Below, piece after piece: positions 31,043-42,150 of a stretch of DNA of 64,000 nt. This stretch comes from Onthophagus taurus (taxonomy: Eukaryota; Arthropoda; Insecta; Coleoptera; Scarabaeidae). Every line of letters begins with the position of its first letter. Within the stretch, counting starts at the first letter, position 1. The DNA is taken from NCBI RefSeq assembly GCF_036711975.1, contig NC_091972.1, positions 38,259,001 through 38,323,000 of the forward strand, given 5' to 3'. The notes under the pieces were generated by a model. That model made no database searches. It worked only from the letters and a program-made list of their open reading frames with translations, and had not been told where the DNA came from. The position numbers were made by a program, and so were the translations under genes.

Positions 31043-34000
31043 ATGAGTGATAAACTCGCTAAGTTAACCTTAAAACGCAATATATTCATTAATCAAATAA
31101 CTGAAACGTTCACATATGGACGTGCCTTACCTACTAACCCTTCCGATCCTATGCAAAATCAAATTTTTGCTGAAAGAGCCAATGATGTTTCGCAAATCTA
31201 CGATGATTTTAAGGCCGCACACAATTCCATTATTGGCCTGGTTGAAGAAGTCGACTTCGATGCCCAAGATGCTATTCGTAAAAAGGTGGATTCAGAATAT
31301 TATCAAATCAAAGCTTTATTATATAATCTGTCAGATCTACCGACATCCACGATTTCTTCTCCGATAACTGCAACACCTAAATTAAACAAACTTCAACTTC
31401 CAACATTTGATGGTAATTACAAAGAATGGCATACCTTCTTCGACTTGTACAAAACCATGGTTCACGAAAACACATCTCTATCGCCAATAGCCAAGTATCA
31501 ATACCTGCTTACTTCCTTAAAAGGAGAAGCCTTCAATCTTTTAAAAGGCTTTCCGGTCACCAATGACAATTACGAAATCGCCTACAACGCTTTAAAGGGA
31601 CGTTACCAAAACAAGAGGCATCTAGCCACCCTTTACTTCCATGAAATCTTAAACTTAAAACCTATTAAAGAGGAATCTTCAAAAATTTTTAGAACGTTGA
31701 TAGATACCTTTAAAGAAAATACAGAAGGTTTTCGTATGTTGGGTTTCCCAGTCGATGATTGGGATTTTCTATTATTTAATTTGCTCTTGCTGAAACTAGA
31801 TACGCAAACTAAAACCACTTTTGAATCAGAGCACACTTCTTTTGAGATTCCAACATATCCTCAGTTGATAGATTTTCTAGAAAAAAGAGCGAAAGCATTA
31901 GATTCTGTTGTATTAACATCCAACGAAAAACCTTTCATGAATCGTATAAAGAATAATCCTAGAGAGAAAGTCACAAATCTAAAGCTTGAGACAAATTCGA
32001 TTTCTCCTAAATGTTTATTATGCAAAGAATCACATCCAATTTATCGTTGTGCAACTTTCAACGCCAAATCATCTGCTGAACGTCTATCGATAGCAAGAGA
32101 ACATAACTTGTGCCGTAACTGTCTAAGTTCCAAACATACAACTCAAAATTGTGCATCTTCCCATAGATGTCGCATGTGTCAACAACATCATCATACATCT
32201 CTTCACTTTGATACTAAAAAACCTTCTTCAGTTCATGTGGGTACCTCGTGGAACATCAAACAGCCGTTAAATCAAAACGAACATCAACGAGTAATCTTAC
32301 CATTAGCATTTGTGAAAATTAAAGATCGATTTGGACAGTCTCACTTCGTACGAGCCTTAATTGATTCGGGCAGTATGTCCAACTTTATCACCGATAAATT
32401 GTCAAAAAAATTACGTCTTCCTCGTTCATATCACTCTTCTTTAGAGATAAGAGGACTCAACTCCATGACATCCATATGCAACAAAGGCTCCGTTCAATGT
32501 CATGTTCAACCGATTCAACATTCCGAACCATCCTTAGACTTCAAAGCTCTCATAACACCTAGTATTTGTTCCCATCAACCTTCAGTACAATCCATTATTA
32601 AAGCTTATCCTCATCTTAAACATTTAAACTTCACTCCTGAACCCGATTGCAATTCCATGGAAGTGGATCTCCTACTTGGCGCAGAATTGGTTCCACAAGT
32701 TTTCCTCAGCGGACGCATTCAAAACAAACCCAATGATCCTGTGGCTTTAGAATCCATTTTCGGTTGGATTTTGATTGGAAAATCTTCTATTTCATCAACA
32801 ACATCTACATGCCTATCAACTACCGACGCTTTCTTAGATGAATCCCTTCCAAGATTTTGGGAACTTGAATCAATTCCAAGAAGTTCTACTTTAACTTTGG
32901 AAGAGAATCAATGTGAAAATCATTTTAAGCAAAATTATGTAAGAACTGAAGCTGGAAGATTTATTGTTTCACTTCCTTTCAAAAACCAAGAACCCATACT
33001 GGGTAGTTCTTATCAATCAACGTTAAAACGATTCACTTCTTTAGAAAACAGATTATTGAAAAATCTGTCCCTAAAAAACGATTATGTCAATTTTATGAAA
33101 GATTACCTGGATTCAGGGCACATGTCGCTTATCGCAAATCCTGAAGTGTCTTCGAAATCCGTTTATTATATTCCTCACCAGTGCGTACTACGGCCAGAAA
33201 GCGCCTCCACCAAACTTCGTGTGGTTTTCGACGCCTCGTCTGTTACTTCCAATGGTCACTCATTAAATGATGCTCTTTTAATTGGACCTAAATTACAACA
33301 AGATATCGTTAAAATTTTATTGAAATTTAGATGTTTTCCATTCGCATTTACATGTGATATAAAGCAAATGTACAGGCAAATTCTAATTTCACCGAAAGAT
33401 AGAGATTTCCAACGAATTCTATGGCGATTTTCACCTGATGAATCAATAAAAGAATATGTTCTAAACACAGTTACTTACGGTGTCTCATCTGCTCCATTTT
33501 TGGCACTTCGAACGCTTATTGAACTTGCACATCTTTACAAGCATGAATTTCCATTGGCTTCAAAGGCTGTACAAAACAATGTCTATATTGATGACATCGT
33601 CACTGGCGCTGAATCCATTGAAGAAGCTTGCCAACTACAGCAAGAATCAATAGATCTTTTAAAAAAGGGAGGATTTGAGCTCAGAAAATGGGCAAGTAAC
33701 TGCTCCAATATCCTGCAATCAGTATCAAAAGATGACTTACAACATCCAGTTTCAATGGACTACGATGAAATCAGCTATATCAAGGTCCTCGGGCTTCAAT
33801 GGGATCCTGCTACTGATCATTTTTCCTATTCCCATACCAGTCGAGATACTCCTTGTACGAAAAGATCTATCTTGTCAGACATTGCACGTATTTACGATCC
33901 GTTGGGATTTCTTACTCCTTGTACTCTGAAAGCAAAACGTTTCATTCAACAATTGTGGCAATTAAAGAGTGGTTGGGATGAAACACCGCCAAACAATATC

Positions 34001-36136
34001 GTTCAAAATTGGCAAAAGTTTAAAGACAATCTTAAATTTCTTTCAAACTTACGCTTACCTCGCTTAACTATTCCTTTAAAAACTCAGTCAATTCAACTCC
34101 ATCTATTTTGTGACGCATCACAAGTGGGTTATTGTACTGTTGCTTATCTGCGTTGTCAAAAATCTGATTTATCAATAACAACAACTTTTCTTTGCGCCAA
34201 ATCACGAGTGGCTCCATTAAAATCAACTTCCATTCCCCGATTGGAACTTCTGGCAGCTGTTTTACTTGTCAATCTCTTGGAGAATCTAAAAGAAATTTTA
34301 TCGCCTCAAATTAATTTTGATTCAATTACCGCCTGGTCAGATTCACAAGTTACCTTAGCTTGGATTGCATCATTATCCTCTCGATGGAAAATCTTTGTCG
34401 CCAATCGAGTCAATTACATTCAGGAAATTTTACCATCGTCTTCTTGGAGATACGTACCTTCATTGGAAAACCCTGCCGATTGTGGTTCAAGAGGTCTTTT
34501 TCCTGAAACCTTAATCCCATTACAACTTTGGTGGGAAGGTCCCTCGTGGCTCCGATGTCCTCCAAAAAATTGGCCAGCTCATCGTCGCATCAATCCTGAA
34601 ATAAAAGAGATACACAATGAACAAAGAGTTCTTCAAGTTAATTCTACTGAGGTGCAAACTCACATTTTATCCACTCTTCTCAATAAGTTTTCTTCTATCA
34701 ACAAAATCAAACGTATCCTTGCATACATGTATCGTTTTATTCTTCATTGTCAAAAACAAAAACGATATTATTCTCTAGTTTTATCTCCCTTTGAGATTCA
34801 AAAATCACTCCATATTCTTATTCGATTTATTCAAAATCAGCATTTTGCTACACTTTTCACTGCTATCAAAGAAAATAAACCATTGTTAAAACCATATCGT
34901 CAATTGGCTCCTTTTGTCGATCGAGACAAGCTTCTCAGGGTGGGTGGTAGATTAAAAAACGCAACACTACCGTTCGATCATAAACACCCTGTGCTATTAC
35001 CTAAAACATCACGTTTAAGTGAACTAATTGTGCAAGATATTCATCAAACTTACCTACATCCGGGACCAAGAACTTTACAATCTATCGTACTACAACATTT
35101 TTGGATAATATCATCTCGACAAGTGATCCAACGTGTCATCTCCAAATGCATACGATGCTTCCGATGTAAACCAAGGTCCTACGCCCCATTTATGGCGGAT
35201 CTTCCCTCTTGTCGAGTGGCTGATGTGAGGGCATTCTCTACCGTCTCTGTGGATTTTGCTGGCCCTATCTACACGACATTGAATCGCACTCGAGGCTCCC
35301 GGTCTGTTAAGTCGTATTTTTGCGTATTTGTCTGCACGTCCACCAAGGCTATTCACCTCGAATTAGTTACAGATTTAACCACTGAAGCATTCATAGCCGC
35401 ATTACGTCGATTCATAGCACGAAGAGGTCGATGTTCTTTAATCCTGTCGGACCAAGGGACTAACTTTGTTGGAGCGAACAATAAATTAAAAGAGATGGCA
35501 GAAGCTTCGGGAACACGTCTAGGACTCCATTGGATTTTTCATCCACCTGGTGGACCTCACTTTAATGGTCTCGCTGAAGCAGGCGTGAAATCAGTAAAGT
35601 CCCATTTGCTTCGAGTTATTGGAGATCAACGTCTTACGTTCGAGGAGGTCTACACCGTCCTCACCCAAATAGAGGCCGTGCTCAACTCCAGGCCCCTCAC
35701 ACCGATATCGAGTGATCCAAACGATCTTCAGCCACTGACACCAGGTCATTTCTTATGTTTAGAACCACTAAATAGTTTAATTTCAGAACCAGACTACACA
35801 AAGGTTCCCCTAAATCGATTGGATCGATGGAAGCTCCTCCAACGCATGCTCCAGGACTTCTGGAAGAGATGGACCATGGAGTACTTATCCACTCTTCAAG
35901 CAAGATCCAAATGGACCTCACCAACTCCAATTCCTACTGTCGGTGATCTGGTCATCGTAAAAAATGAACAACTTCCACCTTTGAAATGGGAGATGGGGCG
36001 AATCACACAGCTCCATCCTGGCGACGATGGTGTGATTCGTGTTGTAACAATTCGAACCAAGAACGGACTGTTCACAAGACCAACCATAAAAATCTGTCCA
36101 CTGCCGGCCAACGAAACTAAAGTTCCTAAACCTTAA
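31043..36136 (+). CDS. Bel-Pao Gag-Pol polyprotein, copy B
   Basis: The frame is open from 30953, and the likely start is ATG 31043 (MSDKLAKLTL). Domain order and catalytic residues are the same as in copy A: DSG protease, YIDD reverse transcriptase, RNase H aspartates, integrase D-D-E and DUF5641-like tail. The single residue difference I found is Lys at position 1284 of the long numbering. No stop or frameshift in about 5.1 kb argues for very recent insertion. Confidence 0.97.
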   Translation: MSDKLAKLTLKRNIFINQITETFTYGRALPTNPSDPMQNQIFAERANDVSQIYDDFKAAHNSIIGLVEEVDFDAQDAIRKKVDSEYYQIKALLYNLSDLPTSTISSPITATPKLNKLQLPTFDGNYKEWHTFFDLYKTMVHENTSLSPIAKYQYLLTSLKGEAFNLLKGFPVTNDNYEIAYNALKGRYQNKRHLATLYFHEILNLKPIKEESSKIFRTLIDTFKENTEGFRMLGFPVDDWDFLLFNLLLLKLDTQTKTTFESEHTSFEIPTYPQLIDFLEKRAKALDSVVLTSNEKPFMNRIKNNPREKVTNLKLETNSISPKCLLCKESHPIYRCATFNAKSSAERLSIAREHNLCRNCLSSKHTTQNCASSHRCRMCQQHHHTSLHFDTKKPSSVHVGTSWNIKQPLNQNEHQRVILPLAFVKIKDRFGQSHFVRALIDSGSMSNFITDKLSKKLRLPRSYHSSLEIRGLNSMTSICNKGSVQCHVQPIQHSEPSLDFKALITPSICSHQPSVQSIIKAYPHLKHLNFTPEPDCNSMEVDLLLGAELVPQVFLSGRIQNKPNDPVALESIFGWILIGKSSISSTTSTCLSTTDAFLDESLPRFWELESIPRSSTLTLEENQCENHFKQNYVRTEAGRFIVSLPFKNQEPILGSSYQSTLKRFTSLENRLLKNLSLKNDYVNFMKDYLDSGHMSLIANPEVSSKSVYYIPHQCVLRPESASTKLRVVFDASSVTSNGHSLNDALLIGPKLQQDIVKILLKFRCFPFAFTCDIKQMYRQILISPKDRDFQRILWRFSPDESIKEYVLNTVTYGVSSAPFLALRTLIELAHLYKHEFPLASKAVQNNVYIDDIVTGAESIEEACQLQQESIDLLKKGGFELRKWASNCSNILQSVSKDDLQHPVSMDYDEISYIKVLGLQWDPATDHFSYSHTSRDTPCTKRSILSDIARIYDPLGFLTPCTLKAKRFIQQLWQLKSGWDETPPNNIVQNWQKFKDNLKFLSNLRLPRLTIPLKTQSIQLHLFCDASQVGYCTVAYLRCQKSDLSITTTFLCAKSRVAPLKSTSIPRLELLAAVLLVNLLENLKEILSPQINFDSITAWSDSQVTLAWIASLSSRWKIFVANRVNYIQEILPSSSWRYVPSLENPADCGSRGLFPETLIPLQLWWEGPSWLRCPPKNWPAHRRINPEIKEIHNEQRVLQVNSTEVQTHILSTLLNKFSSINKIKRILAYMYRFILHCQKQKRYYSLVLSPFEIQKSLHILIRFIQNQHFATLFTAIKENKPLLKPYRQLAPFVDRDKLLRVGGRLKNATLPFDHKHPVLLPKTSRLSELIVQDIHQTYLHPGPRTLQSIVLQHFWIISSRQVIQRVISKCIRCFRCKPRSYAPFMADLPSCRVADVRAFSTVSVDFAGPIYTTLNRTRGSRSVKSYFCVFVCTSTKAIHLELVTDLTTEAFIAALRRFIARRGRCSLILSDQGTNFVGANNKLKEMAEASGTRLGLHWIFHPPGGPHFNGLAEAGVKSVKSHLLRVIGDQRLTFEEVYTVLTQIEAVLNSRPLTPISSDPNDLQPLTPGHFLCLEPLNSLISEPDYTKVPLNRLDRWKLLQRMLQDFWKRWTMEYLSTLQARSKWTSPTPIPTVGDLVIVKNEQLPPLKWEMGRITQLHPGDDGVIRVVTIRTKNGLFTRPTIKICPLPANETKVPKP

Positions 36137-36276
36137 AATTGTTAATTCTTTCTTTATTTGTTTATTTTATTATTTTTTTATTATTTTCATTGTTATTTTT
36201 TGGCATTGCCTAACTATGTAATTTTTAATTATTAATTATTTCATGTTTGTAAAAAAAGTTCACTTACCTTTTTGTT

Positions 36277-36287
36277 GGTGGGTGGAA
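36277..36287 (+). promoter_or_regulatory. polypurine tract of copy B
   Basis: GGTGGGTGGAA lies immediately before the 3' LTR (36288) and would prime plus-strand synthesis. The same tract is at the mirrored place in copy A (20758-20768, minus). Confidence 0.7.
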
Positions 36288-36585
36288 TGTTCGCGCCACC
36301 CTTAAACTATATATTTGTCACTGCGCGAATTGTATGCGCCGTAATGATAAATCTCAGCGAAGAGATTTTTATCGCTCTCTTTCGATCGAACGGTGGTTGC
36401 GAGCACATCTCTTACCTCCACTACAATAATTATTTCACGTAAGCTCTATATTATTTATTTTATACATCATTCTTTCGTCAATTAGATTACAATTATTATT
36501 TATATAAATTCTTTTTCTTTATTAAATACTTCACTCAGCACCTATTTAAATTTTTGTACCCGGTTTTTTTTACCGCGCGTTAACA
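36288..36585 (+). repeat. 3' LTR of Bel-Pao copy B
   Basis: 298 bp, matches 30105-30402 by eye. Confidence 0.95.
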
Positions 36586-36590
36586 CATAT

Positions 36591-37330
36591 AAATTAATAA
36601 TAATTTTAATGAATACAATAAATTAAAAAAGATTATTTTAATATTGTTGATATGATTAGAAAATAATTTTCAAAGGATATCGTTAGGTTAGAATCCAAAA
36701 GATGGCGGGAGGATGTAGATATTTTATTTTATACAGTGTGGGCCAAAATTATGGAAAAAATTCAATAAAACATTTATTAACATTATTTTACAAAAACGGC
36801 AAAAAAAAAACAAACATTTTGAGCCCATATTCACTTCCCGATATTTATTTAAAATCGTTTTATGGATTGTAAAAGAAAGTTATTAAAAGTTGTGTAAATA
36901 TAATTAAATCTTAAAATAGAACATTTATTTTATGCAAACAAAAGGATTACTATTTCACAATTAAATTCTTTCTTCTTGAATAGAATTCCATTCAAATAAC
37001 TTCACGAATAAACAATTTATATTTCTTTCAATGGAATAATAATAAACCGCCAAGGACTTGCAATAGTAAATTTAAATAACAGGATGTGGTTTAAAGATAT
37101 AGTATAAATTTATAAAGGATTGATTTGGGAATGATGGATCCAATTGGATCAGCTTATTATTAATATTTTGAAAAAATTTTCATTGTGATGAAATATTTCT
37201 CCTCTTACTAGAATTCTAGATGGTTTTATAAGTATAAATAATGCATTTTTAGCACACCACATAGTGTACATTGTATATGAGGAATAAGCTTATGTTCTAT
37301 TTATTAAAATATGAACTGTCTTTATGTAAC
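36591..37330. other. AT-rich flank with a Tc1-like end
   Basis: At about 36733 ACAGTGTGGGCCAAAATTATGG followed by AAAAAATTCAATAAAAC resembles a Tc1-family terminal repeat. No partner end was found. The remainder shows nothing. Confidence 0.35.
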
Positions 37331-37335
37331 CTGAT

Positions 37336-37740
37336 ACTTGTCTTTCTTATGATTTGTTTCAAAAAAAATCTTTATGACAAATTGTTGACCAACATACCAT
37401 ATAGACAATGTTACCATATGTTCACAGATAGATATTACACTAGTATTCAATTGGCAGAAGAATTGATGAAAATGAAACAATAAAAAACAAATTGAATGGA
37501 AATACCAAATTCAAGAAGTCTTATAAAAGATGTTCCAACGATGTTATTGTCTTGACAATGCTATTAAGCATTAATGACACTGCTGGATTTGTTAAAAATA
37601 GAAGATTTGGAGAACAGGAGAGCAGCAAAATGTACAAACACGAACAGTTATTCTAAATGACATTAATTCAATGGGCGGTGTTGATCGAGCTGATCAAAAA
37701 TCCATGATCTCATTTGAAATACGTGAAGCAATTGGTTAAC
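37336..37740 (+). pseudogene. piggyBac transposase remnant
   Basis: The frame ending at 37483 carries YHMFTDRYYTSIQLAEELMK, the 'FTDNYYTS..La..L' block of piggyBac/PGBD transposases, where the D is a catalytic aspartate. Downstream, in other frames, DINSMGGVDRADQ matches the 'N..MGGVD..DQ' block with another catalytic aspartate. Stops and shifts lie between them. The N-terminal and C-terminal Cys-rich parts are not visible. Confidence 0.8.
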
Positions 37741-38994
37741 TAACTGGTAGGTGATTTCCGAGTCAAGCAATCAAGGATTTTTTTGGAAAGGATTGACAAA
37801 AATATTTATTGCAATATTATTATAATATTTATTTCCCATATACTGTAATTAATGGTTTAACATGAACGTTAACATACCTACATACATACTTACAATTCTG
37901 GTTGTCACCGGCTGGGATTTTCACATCGATGTCGTGCTGCTTGTTTACCTATACCACATCTACCAGGAATCCCCGACCATAAAATAACACTACCCTACTA
38001 GTATCTACATGTTGGTCAAGATTTTTAGATAGTGATTTACAATATTTCACACAAACTTGTGTGACAAATAAAAGGAGATTATAGGTGTGTACTATAATGT
38101 TTCTGTTCTTCCAGAATAAGTTAATATATATATTTTTAAAGTTGCTATGTCACACTAATCGCGGAAACGATGTTGGTTGTAGATGGTTGCTGTAGATATA
38201 AGATAATTAAGTTATAACTTTGTTTACTTAATTTGAATAGATTACCTTGAAAAAGAAATTAAATGAAATCTTGAAACTTGGGTATAACAGCAAGGACATT
38301 TTTAATGAACGTGAAATTTCTGTTTTGCTAAGAATTTTTTCAGTTGTTGTAAGAAAATATTAAAAATCTTGTAATAAGTACAGATTAAAAGAACAGATGT
38401 GTTAACATTTGCGATAGCCAAACAAATAATTGGGCAATGGATCTAGAAATATCTTCAGTAATTGTGGAACAGTTTTTTTGCAAGGATTTGTAAAGAGGTT
38501 TATTACCATCTTTACTAAGTAAAACCTTTATAACAGAGACAAAGAACAAATTCAAATATATGACCAAAATAGCTACGATTTATATCAGTTGGAATCCCAT
38601 TCAAGAAAAACTTTAAGCGATTTAGGCGTTAAAATTGTAAAAAGTGTGGTTCAGTTGGTGTCATCAACAATGGCAAATTTCTTTCCCCACTTTTAATTAT
38701 ATTATATCTTAAAAAAAATATATTGATGTTTGTGAAAGAGTTTAGAAGATACCAGAGAATAGAAACAGGTTCTTTTAGTGTGTCAAAATTGTACTAATCT
38801 AGTGGATATATCCTTATTTAACAAAAGCAGAACAATTGTAGAACACTTAAGGAGGTCTATTTCAGAATTTGGCAAATATTGCTTGATCGTGGTGGTCGAA
38901 TAAAATAAAGAAATGTGGCAAAGAAAATCAAAAGTTGCTTTTCAAGATGTTAAAATCTTGCAGAAAATCTAGAGTACCTACGAGATTAAAGGGA
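37741..38994. other. no gene seen
   Basis: AT-rich. Short frames without family resemblance. Confidence 0.4.
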
Positions 38995-39370
38995 GAAAGA
39001 TATCAATGGATTAATATTAAGAGGGGACCAGGAAATAATGGCAAGATGGAAAAAACACTTTATGGAATGTTATTATGTAAATGGATAAGAAAATAAGAAA
39101 TATGTACAACAAGAAAGTGAAGAGACAGAAACGAATGAACAGATACCTATGAAGGAGTTGGAAATAGTAATAATGAAATTAAAGAATGGAAAAGTGAAGA
39201 TACATTAAACAAAGAAATGATATACTAAAACAAGCAGGACAAGAAGAAACTTTTCGCAAAAGATAAAAAAAACCTTACCAATTATAGTAGTGGTTATAGT
39301 AAAAGGTTTAGAACAGATAATAGATAGAAAAATAAAATTCATTACAGAACAGAAATAAATAAAGCTTGTT
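38995..39370 (+). pseudogene. RTE-like non-LTR reverse transcriptase remnant
   Basis: The translation carries MARWKKHFMECYYVNG, then EELE-like ELEIVIMKLKNGKV and further on EQIIDRKIKFITEQ. This is the order of the linker, 'A...LKNGK' and 'yE.ii..R' blocks before the RT palm of RTE-like elements. Stops are frequent. Confidence 0.5.
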
Positions 39371-39589
39371 GTAGGAATGTTCAAAGTGGTATATCTAGCA
39401 TATCAGACATATCGCCAGGATGTTTAACAAAAAGAAAACAATTTCAAAACTTTAAATTATTACAGAAATATCATATACTGATTGGTGTCAAACGAAACAA
39501 GGTTTTGAAGGTGTCAGAAAATAAAAAATATTTGTTGGATGTCAAAATAATTTGAATCTATTGAAGTGCATCTTCTTAAGCTCTAGTCT

Positions 39590-39940
39590 TGTATTACCCA
39601 TTCATTGTTGCATCTTTGGATGCTGATGTCCTCATCAAAATACTCCCTCCATCGTTTAGGAGATCGTCCTGGCGGTCACCTTGATATTAATTTGCCATTC
39701 TTCAATATGTTGTTATCCATGCTGGATACTTGCTCTTTCCAAACTTTCTTTCTCGCCAGCACCAATCGTAATACATCTATGGTACCACACTTACATCGAA
39801 AATCGCTGCTTTTACCATGATTACGCGTTATGACGACTTTCACCTCTTCTGTACGGTACGCTCGTTTTGTTTCCAACTTCTTCCCACCACACAAATCATC
39901 AAAGGCCTGTTTTAGTCGATATACAGTTGTATACACATAA
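39590..39940 (-). pseudogene. possible non-LTR 3' end remnant
   Basis: Minus-strand frame (39936-39676) continuing out of frame into a GDRQDDL / RSPKRWREYFDED segment that resembles 'GRPPKRW.D' ends of RTE-like elements. Weak evidence. Confidence 0.3.
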
Positions 39941-40079
39941 TGCTTGCCTTAGCATACCAGTGATGGTTACCTTGTTGTTTTACAACGTTGCTTAGATTCT
40001 CGTAGGCTTTACATATTTAATTCTTCAGCTGCAATGTTGAATACTTCTGTTAACCACTACAAGCCATCATCAGTATCAG

Positions 40080-40510
40080 CGAGTTAGATAGATATCTTAA
40101 GATTAATGCAGAGAAAATCAAAATTATGTTCGTTGATTGTTCTGATTTTCTACATCTGATGGATGCCCTAGATAGAATTCAAATTGTAGACCAGATCATG
40201 CACCTAGGCTCATATATTGATAACACACGTCAAGTTTGAGCAACATCCGAAAAAGAATAGGATCTAATATTTTGAAAGACCGCTCTATTACAAAGTACAT
40301 TAAAATTGGGCTAGCTCAATCACTGATCTTCTCCATCTTCTGATATGGGTAAATTGAGACAATTAAAGCAGCGGACAGAAAGAGAATTGATGCGTTTGAA
40401 ATGTGGTATTGGAAGCGCATGCTTCTAATTCCGTGAACAGCATGTGCTGATCGAACGAAGCGATCGTTACAGAATTGAACCGTAGAGGGACGAAGATACA
40501 AAGGACGCTT
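40080..40510 (+). pseudogene. RTE-like endonuclease-reverse transcriptase C-terminal fragment
   Basis: Across two frames: INAEKIKIMFVD, QIMHLGSYIDNT, then ETIKAADRKRIDAFEMWYWKRMLLIP and TACADRTKRSL. This matches the typical 'vMYLGS.I...', 'AFEMWCWRRMLRIPWTA' ending of these enzymes. Trp in the last motif is mutated to a stop (CGTGA). Confidence 0.75.
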
Positions 40511-40527
40511 GTTTTACAAGTGTTAAG

Positions 40528-40990
40528 TTATTTCATTATCTTAAAGATGTTGAGATGTAGGTTAATGCGTTGTAATCCTTTTATCACGTCTGCCATCTGA
40601 ACTCTCTTGAATTCTTTGGGCAGATTAACGAAATAGAGGAAGGCAAGTTTGTTATACTCTATTATTGTTTCAACAATTTGTCTGACAATAAAAATGGCAT
40701 CAACAATACAGCGATTTTTCCTAAAATCTTGTTGTTCTTCACTTATTTGTATTTTATTAGTGATATGTTCACTCAAGAGTCGGGTGAAGAGCTTCAGCGA
40801 GCTATTTAGAAGGATAAATCCGCACTTTCACTTTCGCACTTTTTTGAGTATTTAAGTATAGGCACTTCATAGGCTTTTGATTATTACTGTCAGATTGTAG
40901 GGTATCCTTAACTTCTCTTTTTGATGCTATTAACATCTTCCATACTCTCTCTACTTCCATACACTTAGTTCCTGGTTTTGGCATAGTTTA
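40528..40990 (-). pseudogene. non-LTR reverse transcriptase fragment, opposite orientation
   Basis: The minus frame carries ISEEQQDFRKNRCIVDAIFI, then VRQIVETIIEYNKLAFLYFV and LPKEFKRVQMADVI. This is RT motifs 2-3 ('EEQ.GFR..rsT.DAIF...Q..E...eynk...l.FVDl.KAFD'). The catalytic 'F.D..KAFD' aspartates are lost. It abuts the plus-strand fragment ending at about 40510. Confidence 0.75.
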
Positions 40991-41070
40991 TGTTGTCTCC
41001 AGATGTCTGGGTTGATTTAAATCATAATGTGCTTTTTTCATTTCTTGTGTCAATTCCTTTACTTCACGTG

Positions 41071-41119
41071 TTATTTGCATAAAGATTTGCTGAATTTTAG
41101 TAAATCTTTATGCAAATAA
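41071..41119. repeat. perfect 18 bp inverted repeat containing two octamer motifs
   Basis: Arms TTATTTGCATAAAGATTT (41071-41088) and its reverse complement (41102-41119) are separated by 13 bases. Each arm contains ATTTGCAT, the POU-factor octamer. Could be a hairpin or a transposon footprint. Confidence 0.6.
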
Positions 41120-41628
41120 AGATTAGTAGGTTAGATGTAGGTTAGACGTCCTTGATTCTAATCGAGCTGGGCTACATATTTCAGAAATTTTTATCTCTCT
41201 GCAATCCCTGTTTTTATTATTTTGCTTTACCCTAAACCGTAATGACAGTAATCAAGTAAAACGTTTGTAGATTAATAATGTATATATGAATATTAAATTA
41301 TTTTTTTATGACAATAATTTGCAATGCGCTTTTCACACATTTTAGATCAAATTGTATGGATCGCTGTATCATGGAATACGAAGACTGTGTGTGTTAAAAC
41401 GTCCATCGTGAAATCAACGTCGAGGTTCAGGTCAGTATTTAATTATTATAATCTTTACATAATTAATCTGTTCTCATATACGTTAAGTAATTGAATAATA
41501 ATAGAGTTCTTCGGTTAAATTGTTGAAGGTTAATTTATCTCGTTGCAAATTTTCAGAATAATTAAGAATAAATAAATGTGTTAACTTTAGGTACGGAGTA
41601 TTAAAAAAGAAAGGAAACGATTTCTTCA
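41120..41628. other. no gene seen
   Basis: AT-rich, nothing recognised. Confidence 0.4.
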
Positions 41629-42150
41629 TTGTTACACACCTACGATCTCAACATCAAATTCTTTTTCCCCGCGGTTCCATATCGCGTACATAAATCAGCT
41701 ACCACTTGTTGCCCGTTTGAAAACTCGGCGTCGCTGGACATGAAAGAGCCCCAAAGGAACGCCCATACCCAAGGCAATGTGGTAGGCGGCCATGTTAAGT
41801 TCCTCGGGGCGACCAAAGAACCGGTCCTTTTCTCGGCCTTTACACATTACAAAGAACCATACCCACACACATGCTTATACAGATACCCAGTATACCCACG
41901 GCCCCTTATACATCTGTGGCGTTCGGATCCTGTGTGTGCTGCTGCTTCTGCTGCCGGCTGCTTCAAAAAGAGAACCCCGTTGTTGATGTTGCGTGCAGAA
42001 CAGCGCACCAGGGACGAGGAAGCCCGGTTTACTCTTTCTATCTGCGTGGTGAGACCTTGCCTTGGAGAATTCCATGCCGACTGGCATCATCATGCGAATG
42101 TATTAATTTTTTTTTGTTTCTTTTATTTTCCACGAAACAACGTGCGTGTT
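41629..42150. other. GC-rich island of unknown nature
   Basis: About 450 bp clearly richer in GC and CpG than anything nearby, with open frames in several phases on both strands (longest 174 codons, plus, TTG start). None resembles a known family and overlapping frames on both strands fit composition rather than coding. It may be a promoter, a non-coding first exon or foreign DNA. Confidence 0.4.

Larger units (their letters stand above)
30105..36585 (+). mobile_element. Bel-Pao LTR retrotransposon, copy B, intact
   Basis: 6,481 bp, plus strand, flanked by the 5 bp duplication CATAT (30100-30104 and 36586-36590). Structure as in copy A, with opposite orientation. Its target duplication and LTR indel differ from copy A, so it is an independent insertion of the same young family. 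Confidence 0.97.

Noticed and set aside
20909-36136. Many 60-84 codon frames on the opposite strand or other phases of both Bel-Pao elements
   Set aside because: Each occurs in both copies only because the DNA is the same; they are shadows of the gag-pol frame.
20459-36585. Bel-Pao pair as one inverted segmental duplication
   Set aside because: Different target duplications and copy-specific LTR indels show two independent insertions; the flanks are not duplicated in the required way.
40080-40990. Twin-priming 5' inversion of a LINE-like element
   Set aside because: In twin priming the inverted 5' part lies before the 3' part; here it lies after it.
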